Virus record (IMG/VR): IMGVR_UViG_3300006802_000194
Location: 1 to 41,102 of that record
Strand: one strand, 5' to 3'
Origin: a virus
DNA: 41,102 nt
Part shown: in pieces, positions 32,320 through 40,616 of the stretch
Layout of the letters: each line of letters starts with the position of its first letter
How positions within the stretch are numbered: position 1 is the first letter of the stretch
Translations under genes and position numbers: made by a program
Notes under the pieces: model-generated
What the model saw: the letters and a program-made list of their open reading frames with translations, nothing else
What the model was told of the DNA's origin: nothing
Databases searched by the model: none

Positions 32320-33933
32320 ATGATCAAAGGCATAGACCTAACAAACGGATTTATTGCCGACTTGGTGCGGGTAAACGTGCGCTATGTGCTCGAATGGCGA
32401 CGAAATGGCGAGATTCACCGCGCCATAGGTCTACCGCTACCGCCGCAGGCGCTACGCATCTCCCAGGACACACCCGCGCTTATCACTCACACCATAGGCG
32501 GCGGCGTAATTCGGGAGCTCAGCCCGAGCTATATTAAGACAATCACGCTAGACGGATCGGCGGGATACGACGCCCGCAGCGCATACAACCGAGAGGGCGC
32601 TTTTATCTTCGCCAACGGGCCCGCAATCCTAAACGAGTTTCGAGCGTTCCTAGAGCTCTACCAAGACGCGGCACACGACGCGCCCACCGACTACGCACAA
32701 CGCGCGAACATATCGGCGGGCCTAATCCACCAAAACGAGCTAGTTTTTCGAGCGCTAGACGAGGACACACACGCCCGCGTCGAAGTGGAGAGCCTAGCAA
32801 TCAGCAGAGATGCACAAAGCACCCACACAGCCCCCGCGTGGAGCTTGACGCTCAAAGCATACGACACGGCGCCCACATACGCGCGGCCCTTTGACGCATA
32901 CCAAAGCGCGCTAGAGAGCCTCACAAACGCAATAAACCAAGCAGCCGCCGCCGTCGCGCTTGTTGGCGCCGCGCTTGAGGGCTTCAATACCTTGGGCCGC
33001 TTAGCGCTCGCGCCACTTGAGGCGCTCGCAAACATTAGCCGCGCCGCGCTCACGATCACAGACGCCGCGCGAAATCTAGTAGACATACCGAGCGACATAA
33101 TCAGCAGAGCGGCGGGCGCCGCGCTCAATACGCGCACAGCTTTCACGCGCTTAATAGATGACGTTGAGCGCTTCCCCGCCGAAACGGGCGCCGCTTGGGA
33201 AGCGCTAAAAACGGCGATCTTAGGCGCCGACGAAGCACAAGAGCAAGCAGAGCGCGCGCTAGGCGTGTTAGGACGCCCGATAGAGCCCTATACACCCGAG
33301 GCGCCCGCGCTCACAGCCTCAGAGCTGACACCAGACCTAGAAGAGACAAGCGCGGGCTCGACAGCAAGCGCCGCCGAGCTCTATAGACTCCGCTTAGGTG
33401 AGGACTTAATGCACCTCGCGCGGCGCCTGTATGGCGACGCCACCAGATGGACAGAGCTCGCAGAGCTGAACGGGTGGCTTGACGCCTTCACCCTACCCAA
33501 CGGGCGCACAGCTCGAGCGGGCGACCCGCTACTTATACCCACCGAGCTAGAGCCGCAGGCCGCCCGCTCATCACTAGGTAAAGACCTAGCACTAGATAAC
33601 AGCGGCGACCTAATCCTAAGCGGCGCAGACCTCAAGACCATAAGCGGCCCGCGCAATCTCTCCCAAGCGCTTAGGCTCAGAGTACAAACCACCCGCGGCG
33701 AGCTCACACACGCGCCGACGTATGGCCTACCGCGTTTAATAGGGCGCAAGCTCACAGCCTCGAGCGCGGGCTACATCAGCGCCCATATACGCGAACAGCT
33801 CACCCTAGACCCTAGAATCGAGCGCTTGAGCCGCTTGGAGCTCACCGATATAGATAACGGGCTGAACATAGACGCCGAGGCAATCGCCACGACGGGCGCG
33901 CTCATATCCCCACAGATCACCCGAGGGCTTTGA
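32320..33933 (+). CDS. Baseplate protein: N-terminal tube-initiator-like part, LysM domain and gp25-like C-terminus
   Basis: A 537-residue composite protein. The first 190 residues are beta-rich and fit a tube or hub contact domain. A helical segment rich in Ala follows. At about 351-408 lies a LysM domain (YRLRLGEDLMHLARRLYGDATRWTELAELNGW ... GDPLLIP), a peptidoglycan-binding or protein-interaction module common in baseplates. Residues 415-537 (LALDNSGDLILSGADLKTISGPRNLSQALRLRVQTTRGEL) match the gp25/GPW-like wedge domain that initiates the sheath. In many phages these are separate genes. Short gap to the upstream gene, one base before the next ATG. Confidence 0.72.
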   Translation: MIKGIDLTNGFIADLVRVNVRYVLEWRRNGEIHRAIGLPLPPQALRISQDTPALITHTIGGGVIRELSPSYIKTITLDGSAGYDARSAYNREGAFIFANGPAILNEFRAFLELYQDAAHDAPTDYAQRANISAGLIHQNELVFRALDEDTHARVEVESLAISRDAQSTHTAPAWSLTLKAYDTAPTYARPFDAYQSALESLTNAINQAAAAVALVGAALEGFNTLGRLALAPLEALANISRAALTITDAARNLVDIPSDIISRAAGAALNTRTAFTRLIDDVERFPAETGAAWEALKTAILGADEAQEQAERALGVLGRPIEPYTPEAPALTASELTPDLEETSAGSTASAAELYRLRLGEDLMHLARRLYGDATRWTELAELNGWLDAFTLPNGRTARAGDPLLIPTELEPQAARSSLGKDLALDNSGDLILSGADLKTISGPRNLSQALRLRVQTTRGELTHAPTYGLPRLIGRKLTASSAGYISAHIREQLTLDPRIERLSRLELTDIDNGLNIDAEAIATTGALISPQITRGL

Positions 33934-33934
33934 A

Positions 33935-35332
33935 ATGCCATACACACCGAGGACACGCGCCGAGCTTGCCGAAATCGCGCTAGGCGCAATCATAGCCCGC
34001 TCTGGGCTCGATGATACAGCGGAGGGCTCAGTCATTCACACCCTCGCCCAAGCTATGGGCGCTCTTAGCGCGAGCTCAGAGCGTCAGATTGAGCTTGTAA
34101 GGGCGGCTTATGACTTTCGCAACGCCACGGGCGCCGAGCTTGACGAGCGCTTAGGGGAGTTTCCACCCGATACGCTCAGCCGCCACCCCGCAACACTAGC
34201 GCGCGGAGTATTAACGGCGCGCTTTGAGGCGCTCACCGCCCAAAAAACAATCAGCGCGGGATCATCTTTCGGGAGCTCCACAGATGACGCGCTCGTATAC
34301 ATCACCACGGCAGACCACACGGCGCAAATAGGCGACACATCGCTAGAGCTCAACATAGAAGCGAGCCAAGCGGGCACGGGTGGCAATATCGGCGCGGGTA
34401 TCATCGACACCATACTAAGCGCGCCGTCGTGGGTCGCGTCCGTCGAAAACCAAGAGCCCATAGCAGGCGGCCTCGATGAAGAGACAGACGCGGCGCTAAA
34501 ACGGCGCGGGCTGCTATATCTCGCCTCGCTCGCTCGCTCACAACCCCAGGCGCTCGAGAGCCTCGCCTATAACCACGCAAGCACGGCGGGCCGTGTTATC
34601 CTCGCGGCACTATGGGAAAGCCCGCACACGCTAGGCTATTCAGAGCTCTATATAGACGACGGTACGGGCCAACTAGACACACACACCGAAATAGGCCCCG
34701 TTTACCAAGGAACGGCGGGCGCTACAGGCGTCACAAAGCTCTATTTTCAGGCGCCCGCTGTGCAATCGCCCGTTGTGCTCACAGACGCAAGCGGCAGCTT
34801 TGCACCATTAAGCCCCGCGCTCTATATCGCGCAACCTGAGCGCGGAATCATCCACATTGAAGCGGGCGCAATCCCCGCGGGCGTCGGTTATAAGCTCGCC
34901 CCTTATCGTGTTTATACTGGTCTAATCCAAGAACTACAGAGCGCGATAGAGGGCGACACTTCCAACCCCGCGAGCTCACAAGGTTGGAGAGCGGCAGGCA
35001 CCCGAGTAAGAGTACAGCCCGCGGCGCCGTATAGGCTCGACTTTGACCTCGCGCTAGTAGTGCAGACGGGCTACGACCTCGACAGCGTGGCCGCCGAAAT
35101 CGAGCAAGCGCTAATCGAGCTCACATACTCGCTCACCATAGGCGCGCCGCTCTATGTGAGCCATATAATCAACACAATCATCGAGACAGAAGGCGCTTTA
35201 AACGCGCATCTATATATCGCGGGCACAGGAAGCAACCCCGACCCCGAGCCCCTCGCGGATATATACCCGCCCACTAACAACGTGATAAGATTAGGCACGG
35301 TGCAAATAGTGCCAGCATCAGAGGAGACTTGA
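33935..35332 (+). CDS. Baseplate J-like wedge protein (gp47/gp6-like)
   Basis: A 465-residue protein. The N-terminal helix region (RAELAEIALGAIIARSGLDDTAEGSVIHTLAQAMG) and ATGAELDERLGEF are family markers of baseplate J proteins. TLARGVLTARFEALTAQKTISAGSSF, then GTGGNIGAGIIDTILSAPSWVASVENQEPIAGGLDEETDAALKRRGLLYL, is the characteristic central segment. These proteins dimerise to form the iris of the contractile baseplate. The start is the ATG one base after the upstream stop. Position after the gp25-like domain matches other phages. Confidence 0.88.
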   Translation: MPYTPRTRAELAEIALGAIIARSGLDDTAEGSVIHTLAQAMGALSASSERQIELVRAAYDFRNATGAELDERLGEFPPDTLSRHPATLARGVLTARFEALTAQKTISAGSSFGSSTDDALVYITTADHTAQIGDTSLELNIEASQAGTGGNIGAGIIDTILSAPSWVASVENQEPIAGGLDEETDAALKRRGLLYLASLARSQPQALESLAYNHASTAGRVILAALWESPHTLGYSELYIDDGTGQLDTHTEIGPVYQGTAGATGVTKLYFQAPAVQSPVVLTDASGSFAPLSPALYIAQPERGIIHIEAGAIPAGVGYKLAPYRVYTGLIQELQSAIEGDTSNPASSQGWRAAGTRVRVQPAAPYRLDFDLALVVQTGYDLDSVAAEIEQALIELTYSLTIGAPLYVSHIINTIIETEGALNAHLYIAGTGSNPDPEPLADIYPPTNNVIRLGTVQIVPASEET

Positions 35333-35336
35333 GCAC

Positions 35337-36887
35337 ATGGACAGCGTTAGACTTCAAGCCCTAGAGCGCGCCGAGCTCAATGACCTTTTAGCACTCCAAG
35401 GGCTCACCTATGAGCACATCAGGCGCGCGCTTGGTCACTTGCTAGGCTCACCCAACCACACGGGCGACACAGGCGAGGGCGGGCTAATCAGCAAACCCGC
35501 GCTGACATATAACAGCACAGCGGGCACCCTCGCGCTCAGCTCCTTCTCTTATCTTGAGCTCACACGCGGCGGCGCAACAATCACAGCAGGGCAAACAGCC
35601 ACACCCGAGACGCGCTTAATACGCTTCGACAGCGGCGCAAGTGGGCACACGAACCACCCGATAGACATTAGCGCGCACAGCACCGCAAACACATACATGA
35701 GCGTATGGGCGCGCTTTACCTCGATCAACGAGGACATAGACGCCCGCCGAGCCTGGAGCGTGACACAGAGCACAGAGATAAGCATCACCATCCCCACACG
35801 CGAGCGTGAGCGGGTGGAGTTTACCGTGCGACTGACCGCAGACGGACGCCCAACCGATTCAGGCGCGAGCCGTTGGGTAGCGCTCTTTGACTATTTTATC
35901 AGCTCAGGCGGCGCGCTAAATGTCACGACCTACCACCACGGACTAGGCGCCGCCGACGATGAAATAGAGGCGCTTTATAGCGTACCCGCCGATAAGATCG
36001 ACATGAGCGAGGAGCTCGACGAGATCACCACGGCGCAGGGCGCAAGCTATGGGCTCACCCAACAGCTCAGCCACATTAGAGCGCTCTTGTATCGCATCCA
36101 ACACCAAGGGGCAATCGACACCACGACCGCCCCAAACTCCTCACGATGGAGCTCTACAACAGTCAAAAGCTTGAGGCAGCTAGACATAGAACTAGCTAAC
36201 ACGATCAACGACCTCGAAGCCGTCGAGGTAAGGGCTACCACGCTCGAAAACCGCACCGCGGGCCAAATCTTCAGCGCCGATTTTCAATTACACGCACAAA
36301 TCACGCTAGACCCGAACACGCTTTTAGCAACCACAAAAAGCCACACATGGAGCTCAAGCCCAGACCCTAACGCGCTGCTCTTTAGCTTGTTGTTCGATTA
36401 CACACGCGCACCTACCGAAACGGGCACCTTTGACGGGCTTAATGCCTTCAATTCAATAGGAAGCTTCTTAGACGTTCTCGCGCGCCCCGTGCTCAGCTTC
36501 AACCTGCTCAACCCGTTTAATATCGCATGGATATTAAGCGCAGATGTTAGAGCACTAGGCTACGACGCAGACACGGACGCCTTTAATAATTTGAGTGAGC
36601 CAAACTATGCCTATAGCGACGTAGTGGCATGGCGCCCGATCATCGAAAACCCCGCAGACCCTACCACGGGCGCGACCTACGAAAACGCCGTAATGAGGCT
36701 AGGCGACCGAGCATACACGGCGGCGGGCGGTACGACCATGACACAGCAAAACAGCACGAAAATGGAGCTCAATCTAGGCGGCCAAGGTTATAGACCTTAT
36801 TCCTTGAATATGTCGGCAAACGCCGCGGGCAATTATGTATTCCACTTTATTTTCTCGCTCAGGCTCAGCAATAGGGGGAGCTTCTAA
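35337..36887 (+). CDS. Baseplate or tail-fibre attachment protein, unrecognised family
   Basis: A 516-residue protein starting MDSVRLQALERAELNDLLALQGL with GAGGAG upstream. The first 50 residues are helical and may dock to the wedge; the rest is beta-rich with repeated Thr/Ser strands (TITAGQTATPETRLIRFDSGASGH; ITIPTRERERVEFTVRL). Coil-like helices appear near residues 250-310 (YGLTQQLSHIRALLYRIQHQ, LANTINDLEAVEVRATTLENR), as in trimeric fibre shafts. No enzyme signature is evident. Synteny after the J-like wedge suggests an outer baseplate or fibre-root protein. TAATG overlap with the next gene. Confidence 0.5.
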   Translation: MDSVRLQALERAELNDLLALQGLTYEHIRRALGHLLGSPNHTGDTGEGGLISKPALTYNSTAGTLALSSFSYLELTRGGATITAGQTATPETRLIRFDSGASGHTNHPIDISAHSTANTYMSVWARFTSINEDIDARRAWSVTQSTEISITIPTRERERVEFTVRLTADGRPTDSGASRWVALFDYFISSGGALNVTTYHHGLGAADDEIEALYSVPADKIDMSEELDEITTAQGASYGLTQQLSHIRALLYRIQHQGAIDTTTAPNSSRWSSTTVKSLRQLDIELANTINDLEAVEVRATTLENRTAGQIFSADFQLHAQITLDPNTLLATTKSHTWSSSPDPNALLFSLLFDYTRAPTETGTFDGLNAFNSIGSFLDVLARPVLSFNLLNPFNIAWILSADVRALGYDADTDAFNNLSEPNYAYSDVVAWRPIIENPADPTTGATYENAVMRLGDRAYTAAGGTTMTQQNSTKMELNLGGQGYRPYSLNMSANAAGNYVFHFIFSLRLSNRGSF

Positions 36888-37996
36888 TGATCACCGCACA
36901 CGCAGGCTTTAGCGCTTCACCTATCACCAACCCGAACCACGAGCTCACAGAAGGGCTCATAGACCTACCTACAAGCGGCGTGAACATCTACGCCGACGCC
37001 GTGGACAGCGCAGACCCGAGCGCGGCCTTTTCTTTCGCTTGGTCTATTCTACACCCACGCACAGGCCAAACGGCGAGCATACCCGCACCCGCGAGCGCAT
37101 CGACCACCCTCGACAATATAGCGGCAGTATGGGGCGACGTTCGCTTGTTCGTCGTAGCCACCAACACAAGCACGGGCGAGAGCTCAGAGGCAGACCCGAG
37201 GCTTGCACCCGCGAGCGCCTTCGCGACGCTACAAATAGAGAGCGAGAGCAAAGCCCTGACATTACCCGCCATAGGCTCGCGCGAATGGTGGCGCAGTTTT
37301 GACGGCCTAGCTCAAGCCGTTGAAGATTTAGAGCTGACAGACCAGGCACTAGACAGCGCGACAATCAACGGCGCGGGCGACCTGATCTTGACCCTTAACG
37401 ACGGCACCATCATCAACGCGGGGCAAGCCCGCGGAGCAGACGGCGCAGACGGAGCAGACGGAGCAGACGGCGTAGACGGCATTTATATTGTAAGCGCCTC
37501 AGTAAACGGCTCAGGTGAGCTATTATTGACCATGAGCGACACGACCGTCATCAACGCGGGCACTATCCCCGACAACGACACAAAGCGCCATATTTACAGC
37601 ACGGGCACGATAAGCCACTACTTCGACGGCACCCTCCACAGCGGGCTAAACCCTAATAAAAGGATATGGATCGCGGGCCCGTGGATCGCACACACAGACA
37701 TAACGCTAAACCTTGCATCAATCACCCTTTACGACGGCGGCCCGCTTAACAATCAAATCACTTTTGACATCACGCTGACCACAGCGGCGGCCTATGCGCT
37801 CAGCGGGAACACTCCGCCAAGCGCGGCCGCCTCTTTCGCCGTCACCCAACCCACAGCGAACGAACCATTAAGTGCCACATCTTCACAGCTCAATTTGACA
37901 GTCACCACAGGCACCCTTTTCGGCTTATGTATGAGCGCACCATCTCAAGGCGCCGCCCAAGGGCTGAACGTAAACATCACAGCAACGGAGCTCTAA
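36887..37996 (+). CDS. Collagen-repeat tail fibre protein
   Basis: A 369-residue protein with an N-terminal beta domain (up to residue 120) and a central coil (DGLAQAVEDLELTDQALDSATI). A short collagen-like run of GAD/GVD triplets follows at residues 183-198, then a C-terminal beta domain. Two similar strand units flank the collagen run: SATINGAGDLILTLNDGTIINAG and SASVNGSGELLLTMSDTTVINAG. The layout fits a trimeric fibre or spike that ends in a receptor-binding head. Shares no obvious sequence with the fibre at 168. Overlaps the upstream stop. Confidence 0.6.
   Translation: MITAHAGFSASPITNPNHELTEGLIDLPTSGVNIYADAVDSADPSAAFSFAWSILHPRTGQTASIPAPASASTTLDNIAAVWGDVRLFVVATNTSTGESSEADPRLAPASAFATLQIESESKALTLPAIGSREWWRSFDGLAQAVEDLELTDQALDSATINGAGDLILTLNDGTIINAGQARGADGADGADGADGVDGIYIVSASVNGSGELLLTMSDTTVINAGTIPDNDTKRHIYSTGTISHYFDGTLHSGLNPNKRIWIAGPWIAHTDITLNLASITLYDGGPLNNQITFDITLTTAAAYALSGNTPPSAAASFAVTQPTANEPLSATSSQLNLTVTTGTLFGLCMSAPSQGAAQGLNVNITATEL
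37433..37480 (+). repeat. Collagen-like GXY triplets
   Basis: Codes for four GAD triplets, one GVD and a final glycine. The DNA shows near-identical 9-base units (GGAGCAGAC with a variable third base in the glycine codon). Collagen-like segments form triple helices in phage fibres; the small repeat can expand or shrink by slippage. Confidence 0.8.
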
Positions 37997-38000
37997 GACT

Positions 38001-38795
38001 ATGAGCGCGGGCTTTGGCGACCAGTACCTAGACGGCTCAGGCTTTGGCGATCCGTACCCGCTCAGCGCGGGCGACTTGTCGGGCTTTGGCGACCCATACG
38101 ACAGCCCGCGCGCCGTTGTCGCGCCCGCATCGCAGACGCTACCACACACAGGCGGCGCGCCTCTTGTGCTCATAGGTGATTTTCCCCTCGAGCTCGCGCC
38201 GTACAAGCTCACCATGAGCGTGGACGGACAGACCCGCGAGCTCTACAGCGGCCGAGCAGGACAGGGCGCACACCTGCACCCGCTCAGAGGCAAGCTGAGA
38301 AGCTACACACCACCGAGCCCCGCGGGCACATATACGCTCACGCTCCTGTATGGGCCGAGCTTTGGGCAATCGTTAGAGCTCACGAACGCGCTAGAGGTAG
38401 CACCCGCGCCCCGCCTAGCTGAGCGCTACGCTCTCGCGCGGCTATTCCCCGCCCTATACGCTACAGGCCCCCGCGATTCACAGAGCCAGGCAATCGACCC
38501 CGCCACCGAGACGCCCACCCGCGGAACACTTGAGCTCATTATCGAAACCGCCGCGCAACTACTGACCAAACACGCCGCGCCCGCAACAGTCACCACGGCG
38601 CCCACGCCACCAAGCGAGGCGCCGCTTATCCCCGTCGAAAGCGTGTTAGGCTTTGCGCCCACAGGCCGCGCTTGGATAGATGGACAGCTCAGAGCCTATA
38701 GCCTGAGCGGCCAAGCCTTACAGCTCACAGACACCACGCGCCAACATATCCCCGAGGGTGCAGAGGTCAAGGCCCATGTATATCGAACAACCTAG
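38001..38795 (+). CDS. Tail/baseplate protein with GFGDPY repeats
   Basis: A 264-residue protein whose N-terminus holds three copies of GFGD(Q/P)Y (38010-38027, 38040-38057, 38082-38099) spaced by short Ser/Gly/Asp linkers. A beta-rich domain follows (PLVLIGDFPLELAPYKLTMSVDGQ, then AGTYTLTLLYGPSFGQSLEL), which looks Ig-like. The C-terminus contains another strand cluster (LIPVESVLGFAPTGRAWIDGQLRAYSL). No family is recognised. The repeats may be a flexible docking or self-association segment. GGAG lies upstream of the ATG. It overlaps the next gene by 20 bases. Confidence 0.5.
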   Translation: MSAGFGDQYLDGSGFGDPYPLSAGDLSGFGDPYDSPRAVVAPASQTLPHTGGAPLVLIGDFPLELAPYKLTMSVDGQTRELYSGRAGQGAHLHPLRGKLRSYTPPSPAGTYTLTLLYGPSFGQSLELTNALEVAPAPRLAERYALARLFPALYATGPRDSQSQAIDPATETPTRGTLELIIETAAQLLTKHAAPATVTTAPTPPSEAPLIPVESVLGFAPTGRAWIDGQLRAYSLSGQALQLTDTTRQHIPEGAEVKAHVYRTT

Positions 38796-39576
38796 CCCGC
38801 TTTACCTGGCACGACAGGCGACACAGATACACGCCGCAGAGGGCGCCGACCTCCAAGCGCTCTCTAATATGTTCGGCCTACCCTGGATAGCCCAAAGCAT
38901 AGACGAGAACACACAGCGCGCTTTTCTTACAGCTACCACTTACAGCGCCAAAGGCTCACCCGCCGCGCTCTTTCGCACTTTAAGGGCGATCTTCCAACGC
39001 CATGAGCGAACATTGACAAGCGCCACCCTCACACCCAACCCGCAAGGCGCCACCATCTCACACCCTGAGCTCACAGACGAGGACGCGGGCGCGTGGGTAG
39101 AGTGGACACCCAACGACGGCACACCCGCCCAAATATACCACGCGAGAGCAGCGCAAACGGGCGCCATACTCACGACCCCCGCGCGCACCACTTGGCACCA
39201 ACAGCCCCCGCTCTCAGGAGCACAAACAACGGGCGTTTTAAAGGTGCTCGCCTTCACCATCAGCGAGCCCGCACCCGCAAACAGCACCGAGGCCGCCCGC
39301 CGCGTGAGCCGCCCTTGTGAAGTGATCATAAACACCACCGCCGACACGCTCGACACGCCGCCGACCTACCTCCGAGAGCTAGACACCCCGCGCATACCGC
39401 CCGAGCCCAACGGTGGCCACATCATGGACTTGTTTGACGGCAACCCAGACACCTCGCGCGGCGATCAAACGCTAGGCCCTTACCCTCTATATTTTCCGAG
39501 CGACGGACAAACGAGCCTATCAAGCACACTCGAAGGGCTATTAGCCGCGGGCGTCAGGCTCAGAATCACGCTATAA
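38776..39576 (+). CDS. Tail protein, possibly wedge/tail protein I-like
   Basis: A 266-residue protein; ATG 38776 with AAGG five bases upstream is preferred over GTG 38758. The N-terminal part (PLYLARQATQIHAAEGADLQALSNMFGLPWI, then RAFLTATTYSAKGSPAALFRTLRAIFQRHE) has the pattern of P2 I-like or DUF2313-like wedge proteins that follow baseplate J genes. The remainder is beta-rich. The last codons include CTATAA, which overlaps a -10-like sequence. The call is from order and helix pattern. Confidence 0.5.
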   Translation: MYIEQPSPLYLARQATQIHAAEGADLQALSNMFGLPWIAQSIDENTQRAFLTATTYSAKGSPAALFRTLRAIFQRHERTLTSATLTPNPQGATISHPELTDEDAGAWVEWTPNDGTPAQIYHARAAQTGAILTTPARTTWHQQPPLSGAQTTGVLKVLAFTISEPAPANSTEAARRVSRPCEVIINTTADTLDTPPTYLRELDTPRIPPEPNGGHIMDLFDGNPDTSRGDQTLGPYPLYFPSDGQTSLSSTLEGLLAAGVRLRITL

Positions 39577-39593
39577 TATAGCGATAAGGAGGG
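39572..39593 (+). promoter_or_regulatory. Perfect -10 hexamer and ribosome site before the membrane-protein cluster
   Basis: TATAAT at 39572-39577 is a perfect match to the sigma-70 -10 consensus and overlaps the upstream stop codon. No good -35 element or extended -10 TG is present, so promoter activity is uncertain. AAGGAGG follows before ATG 39600 and is a strong ribosome site. Confidence 0.35.
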
Positions 39594-39599
39594 CCGCGC

Positions 39600-39929
39600 A
39601 TGATTGAGCTCTTAAACATAGAACCCGCCAAGCCCGAAGCGCTCGCGCTCGCCGCCGTTATCGCGTGGGGCATTATTGAGATCATCAAGCCCGCGCTCAG
39701 GCTGTACGGCATCGAGCCGAAGAGCCCAAAGCATACGCTAATCATTAGAGCGGCCGCGCTCGTCGTGGGCGCTATGGTGGGCACTCCATTATATCCCGCC
39801 CTGAAAAGCGGCTCTGAGGTATGGACAGGCGCTAATATCTTAATAGGCGCCATGCTAGGAGGCTCAGCGGGCGCGCTTAACGCGCTACTTGTGGCACAAA
39901 TCAAGAGGCGACTGAGGGGCAAACAATGA
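39600..39929 (+). CDS. Small three-span membrane protein, holin candidate
   Basis: A 109-residue protein with hydrophobic segments at about 14-34 (ALALAAVIAWGIIEIIKPAL), 47-64 (IIRAAALVVGAMVGTPLY) and 77-99 (ANILIGAMLGGSAGALNALLVAQI). Its C-terminus is basic (KRRLRGKQ). Three spans, small size and basic tail are typical of class I holins, which release the endolysin across the inner membrane. Followed by two single-span coiled-coil proteins in overlapping order, as in lysis cassettes. The wall hydrolase, however, lies far upstream at 3929. Confidence 0.6.
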   Translation: MIELLNIEPAKPEALALAAVIAWGIIEIIKPALRLYGIEPKSPKHTLIIRAAALVVGAMVGTPLYPALKSGSEVWTGANILIGAMLGGSAGALNALLVAQIKRRLRGKQ

Positions 39930-40171
39930 GCGACCGCGTAAATATACCCCCTTGGCTGTCACAAATAGCCACGGCCGCCGCTATCCCGTTGTGGCTTTGG
40001 GTGCTCTCACTCAGCCAAGAGCGCGCGGCTATGAGGCTTCAAATAGCAGCGCTTGAAAAGACACAGGAAGAACACACAAAAGAGCTCAAAGAGGCCGCAA
40101 AAATAGTGGTTTCTATCGGGTGGATCGAAAAGGAGCTCGCAAGACTCGCAAAGGCTCACGACGATGACTGA
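39926..40171 (+). CDS. Membrane-anchored coiled-coil protein, spanin-like
   Basis: An 81-residue protein with an N-terminal membrane segment (IPPWLSQIATAAAIPLWLWVLSL) followed by a charged helix (AAMRLQIAALEKTQEEHTKELKEAAK). This is the layout of inner-membrane spanins (Rz-like), which link inner and outer membrane in the last step of Gram-negative lysis. Not proven: small phage membrane coils of other function look the same. ATGA overlap with the holin candidate and an eight-base overlap with the next gene. Confidence 0.5.
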   Translation: MSDRVNIPPWLSQIATAAAIPLWLWVLSLSQERAAMRLQIAALEKTQEEHTKELKEAAKIVVSIGWIEKELARLAKAHDDD

Positions 40172-40445
40172 TCAAGCTCTTATTTTCGCCTTTGGCGCAA
40201 TCGCGCTCGTTATCCTCGCGGCCTCTTCGGAAGCGCAAGCCCCCCAAGCGCCAACAAAAGAAGCCAGTAAAGCCCTAGACATAGAGCCCGAGCTGACAGC
40301 GGCCGACCGCCTCGCACTCTTCAAGCAGAGCACGAAGAGCTTAAAGCGTATGAAGCAACATATCCGAGTGCTAAAGAGCCAACGCGAAGCGCTCGAGGCG
40401 CAAGCCGAGAGGCTCAAGACCTCCGAGTGTAAAAGCAAAAAATAG
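40164..40445 (+). CDS. Second small membrane or secreted coiled-coil protein
   Basis: A 93-residue protein. A hydrophobic N-terminus (ALIFAFGAIALVILAASSEAQA) could be a signal peptide with an AQA cleavage site or an anchor. A helix rich in Lys, Arg and Glu follows (KSLKRMKQHIRVLKSQREALEAQAERLK). There is no lipobox cysteine in the N-terminal segment, so it is not a typical outer-membrane spanin. It overlaps the previous gene by eight bases and is the last gene of the rightward block. Lysis accessory function is inferred. Confidence 0.5.
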   Translation: MTDQALIFAFGAIALVILAASSEAQAPQAPTKEASKALDIEPELTAADRLALFKQSTKSLKRMKQHIRVLKSQREALEAQAERLKTSECKSKK

Positions 40446-40453
40446 GCGCCCCC

Positions 40454-40473
40454 TAGAGCTCTCTCGAGCTCTA
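40454..40473. terminator. Perfect hairpin at the convergent gene junction
   Basis: TAGAGCTC (40454-40461) pairs perfectly with GAGCTCTA (40466-40473) around a TCTC loop. It lies nine bases after the last plus-strand stop and before the minus-strand tRNA, so it could act on transcripts from both sides. No U tract accompanies it on either strand. Both arms contain GAGCTC, a hexamer that is abundant in the whole window, so chance cannot be excluded. Confidence 0.45.
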
Positions 40474-40504
40474 AAGGACAATGGGCCACCACAGCCCGAA
40501 AGGA

Positions 40505-40578
40505 TAGGCGCGGCAGGGCTTGAACCTGCGGCCGTCCCGTTATGAGCGGGATGCTCTAACCAACTGAGCTACACGCCC
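40505..40578 (-). tRNA. tRNA with anticodon CAU (Met or Ile2)
   Basis: On the minus strand a complete 74-base cloverleaf reads from 40578 to 40505. Its parts are acceptor GGGCGTG with CGCGCCT (two G-U pairs), D arm GCTC/GAGC, anticodon stem TCCCG/CGGGA with loop CTCATAA, variable loop of five bases, and T arm GCAGG/CCTGC with loop TTCAAGC. The discriminator is A and no CCA is encoded. The anticodon is CAU. The pair C4-G69 resembles bacterial Ile2 tRNA, whose C34 becomes lysidine to read AUA, more than elongator Met, but this is not decisive. G1-U72 speaks against an initiator. Confidence 0.92.
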
Positions 40579-40616
40579 GCGCTCACATCATAGACACCTT
40601 GACCGAGCGCGCGCCC
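40579..40616. other. Short gap between tRNA and polymerase gene
   Basis: The 38 bases between the tRNA 5' end and the polymerase stop contain one imperfect hairpin: CGCGCTC (40578-40584, including the first tRNA base) with GAGCGCG (40605-40611) and a 20-base loop. No promoter is evident. The tRNA is probably transcribed together with the polymerase gene and released by processing. Confidence 0.35.
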
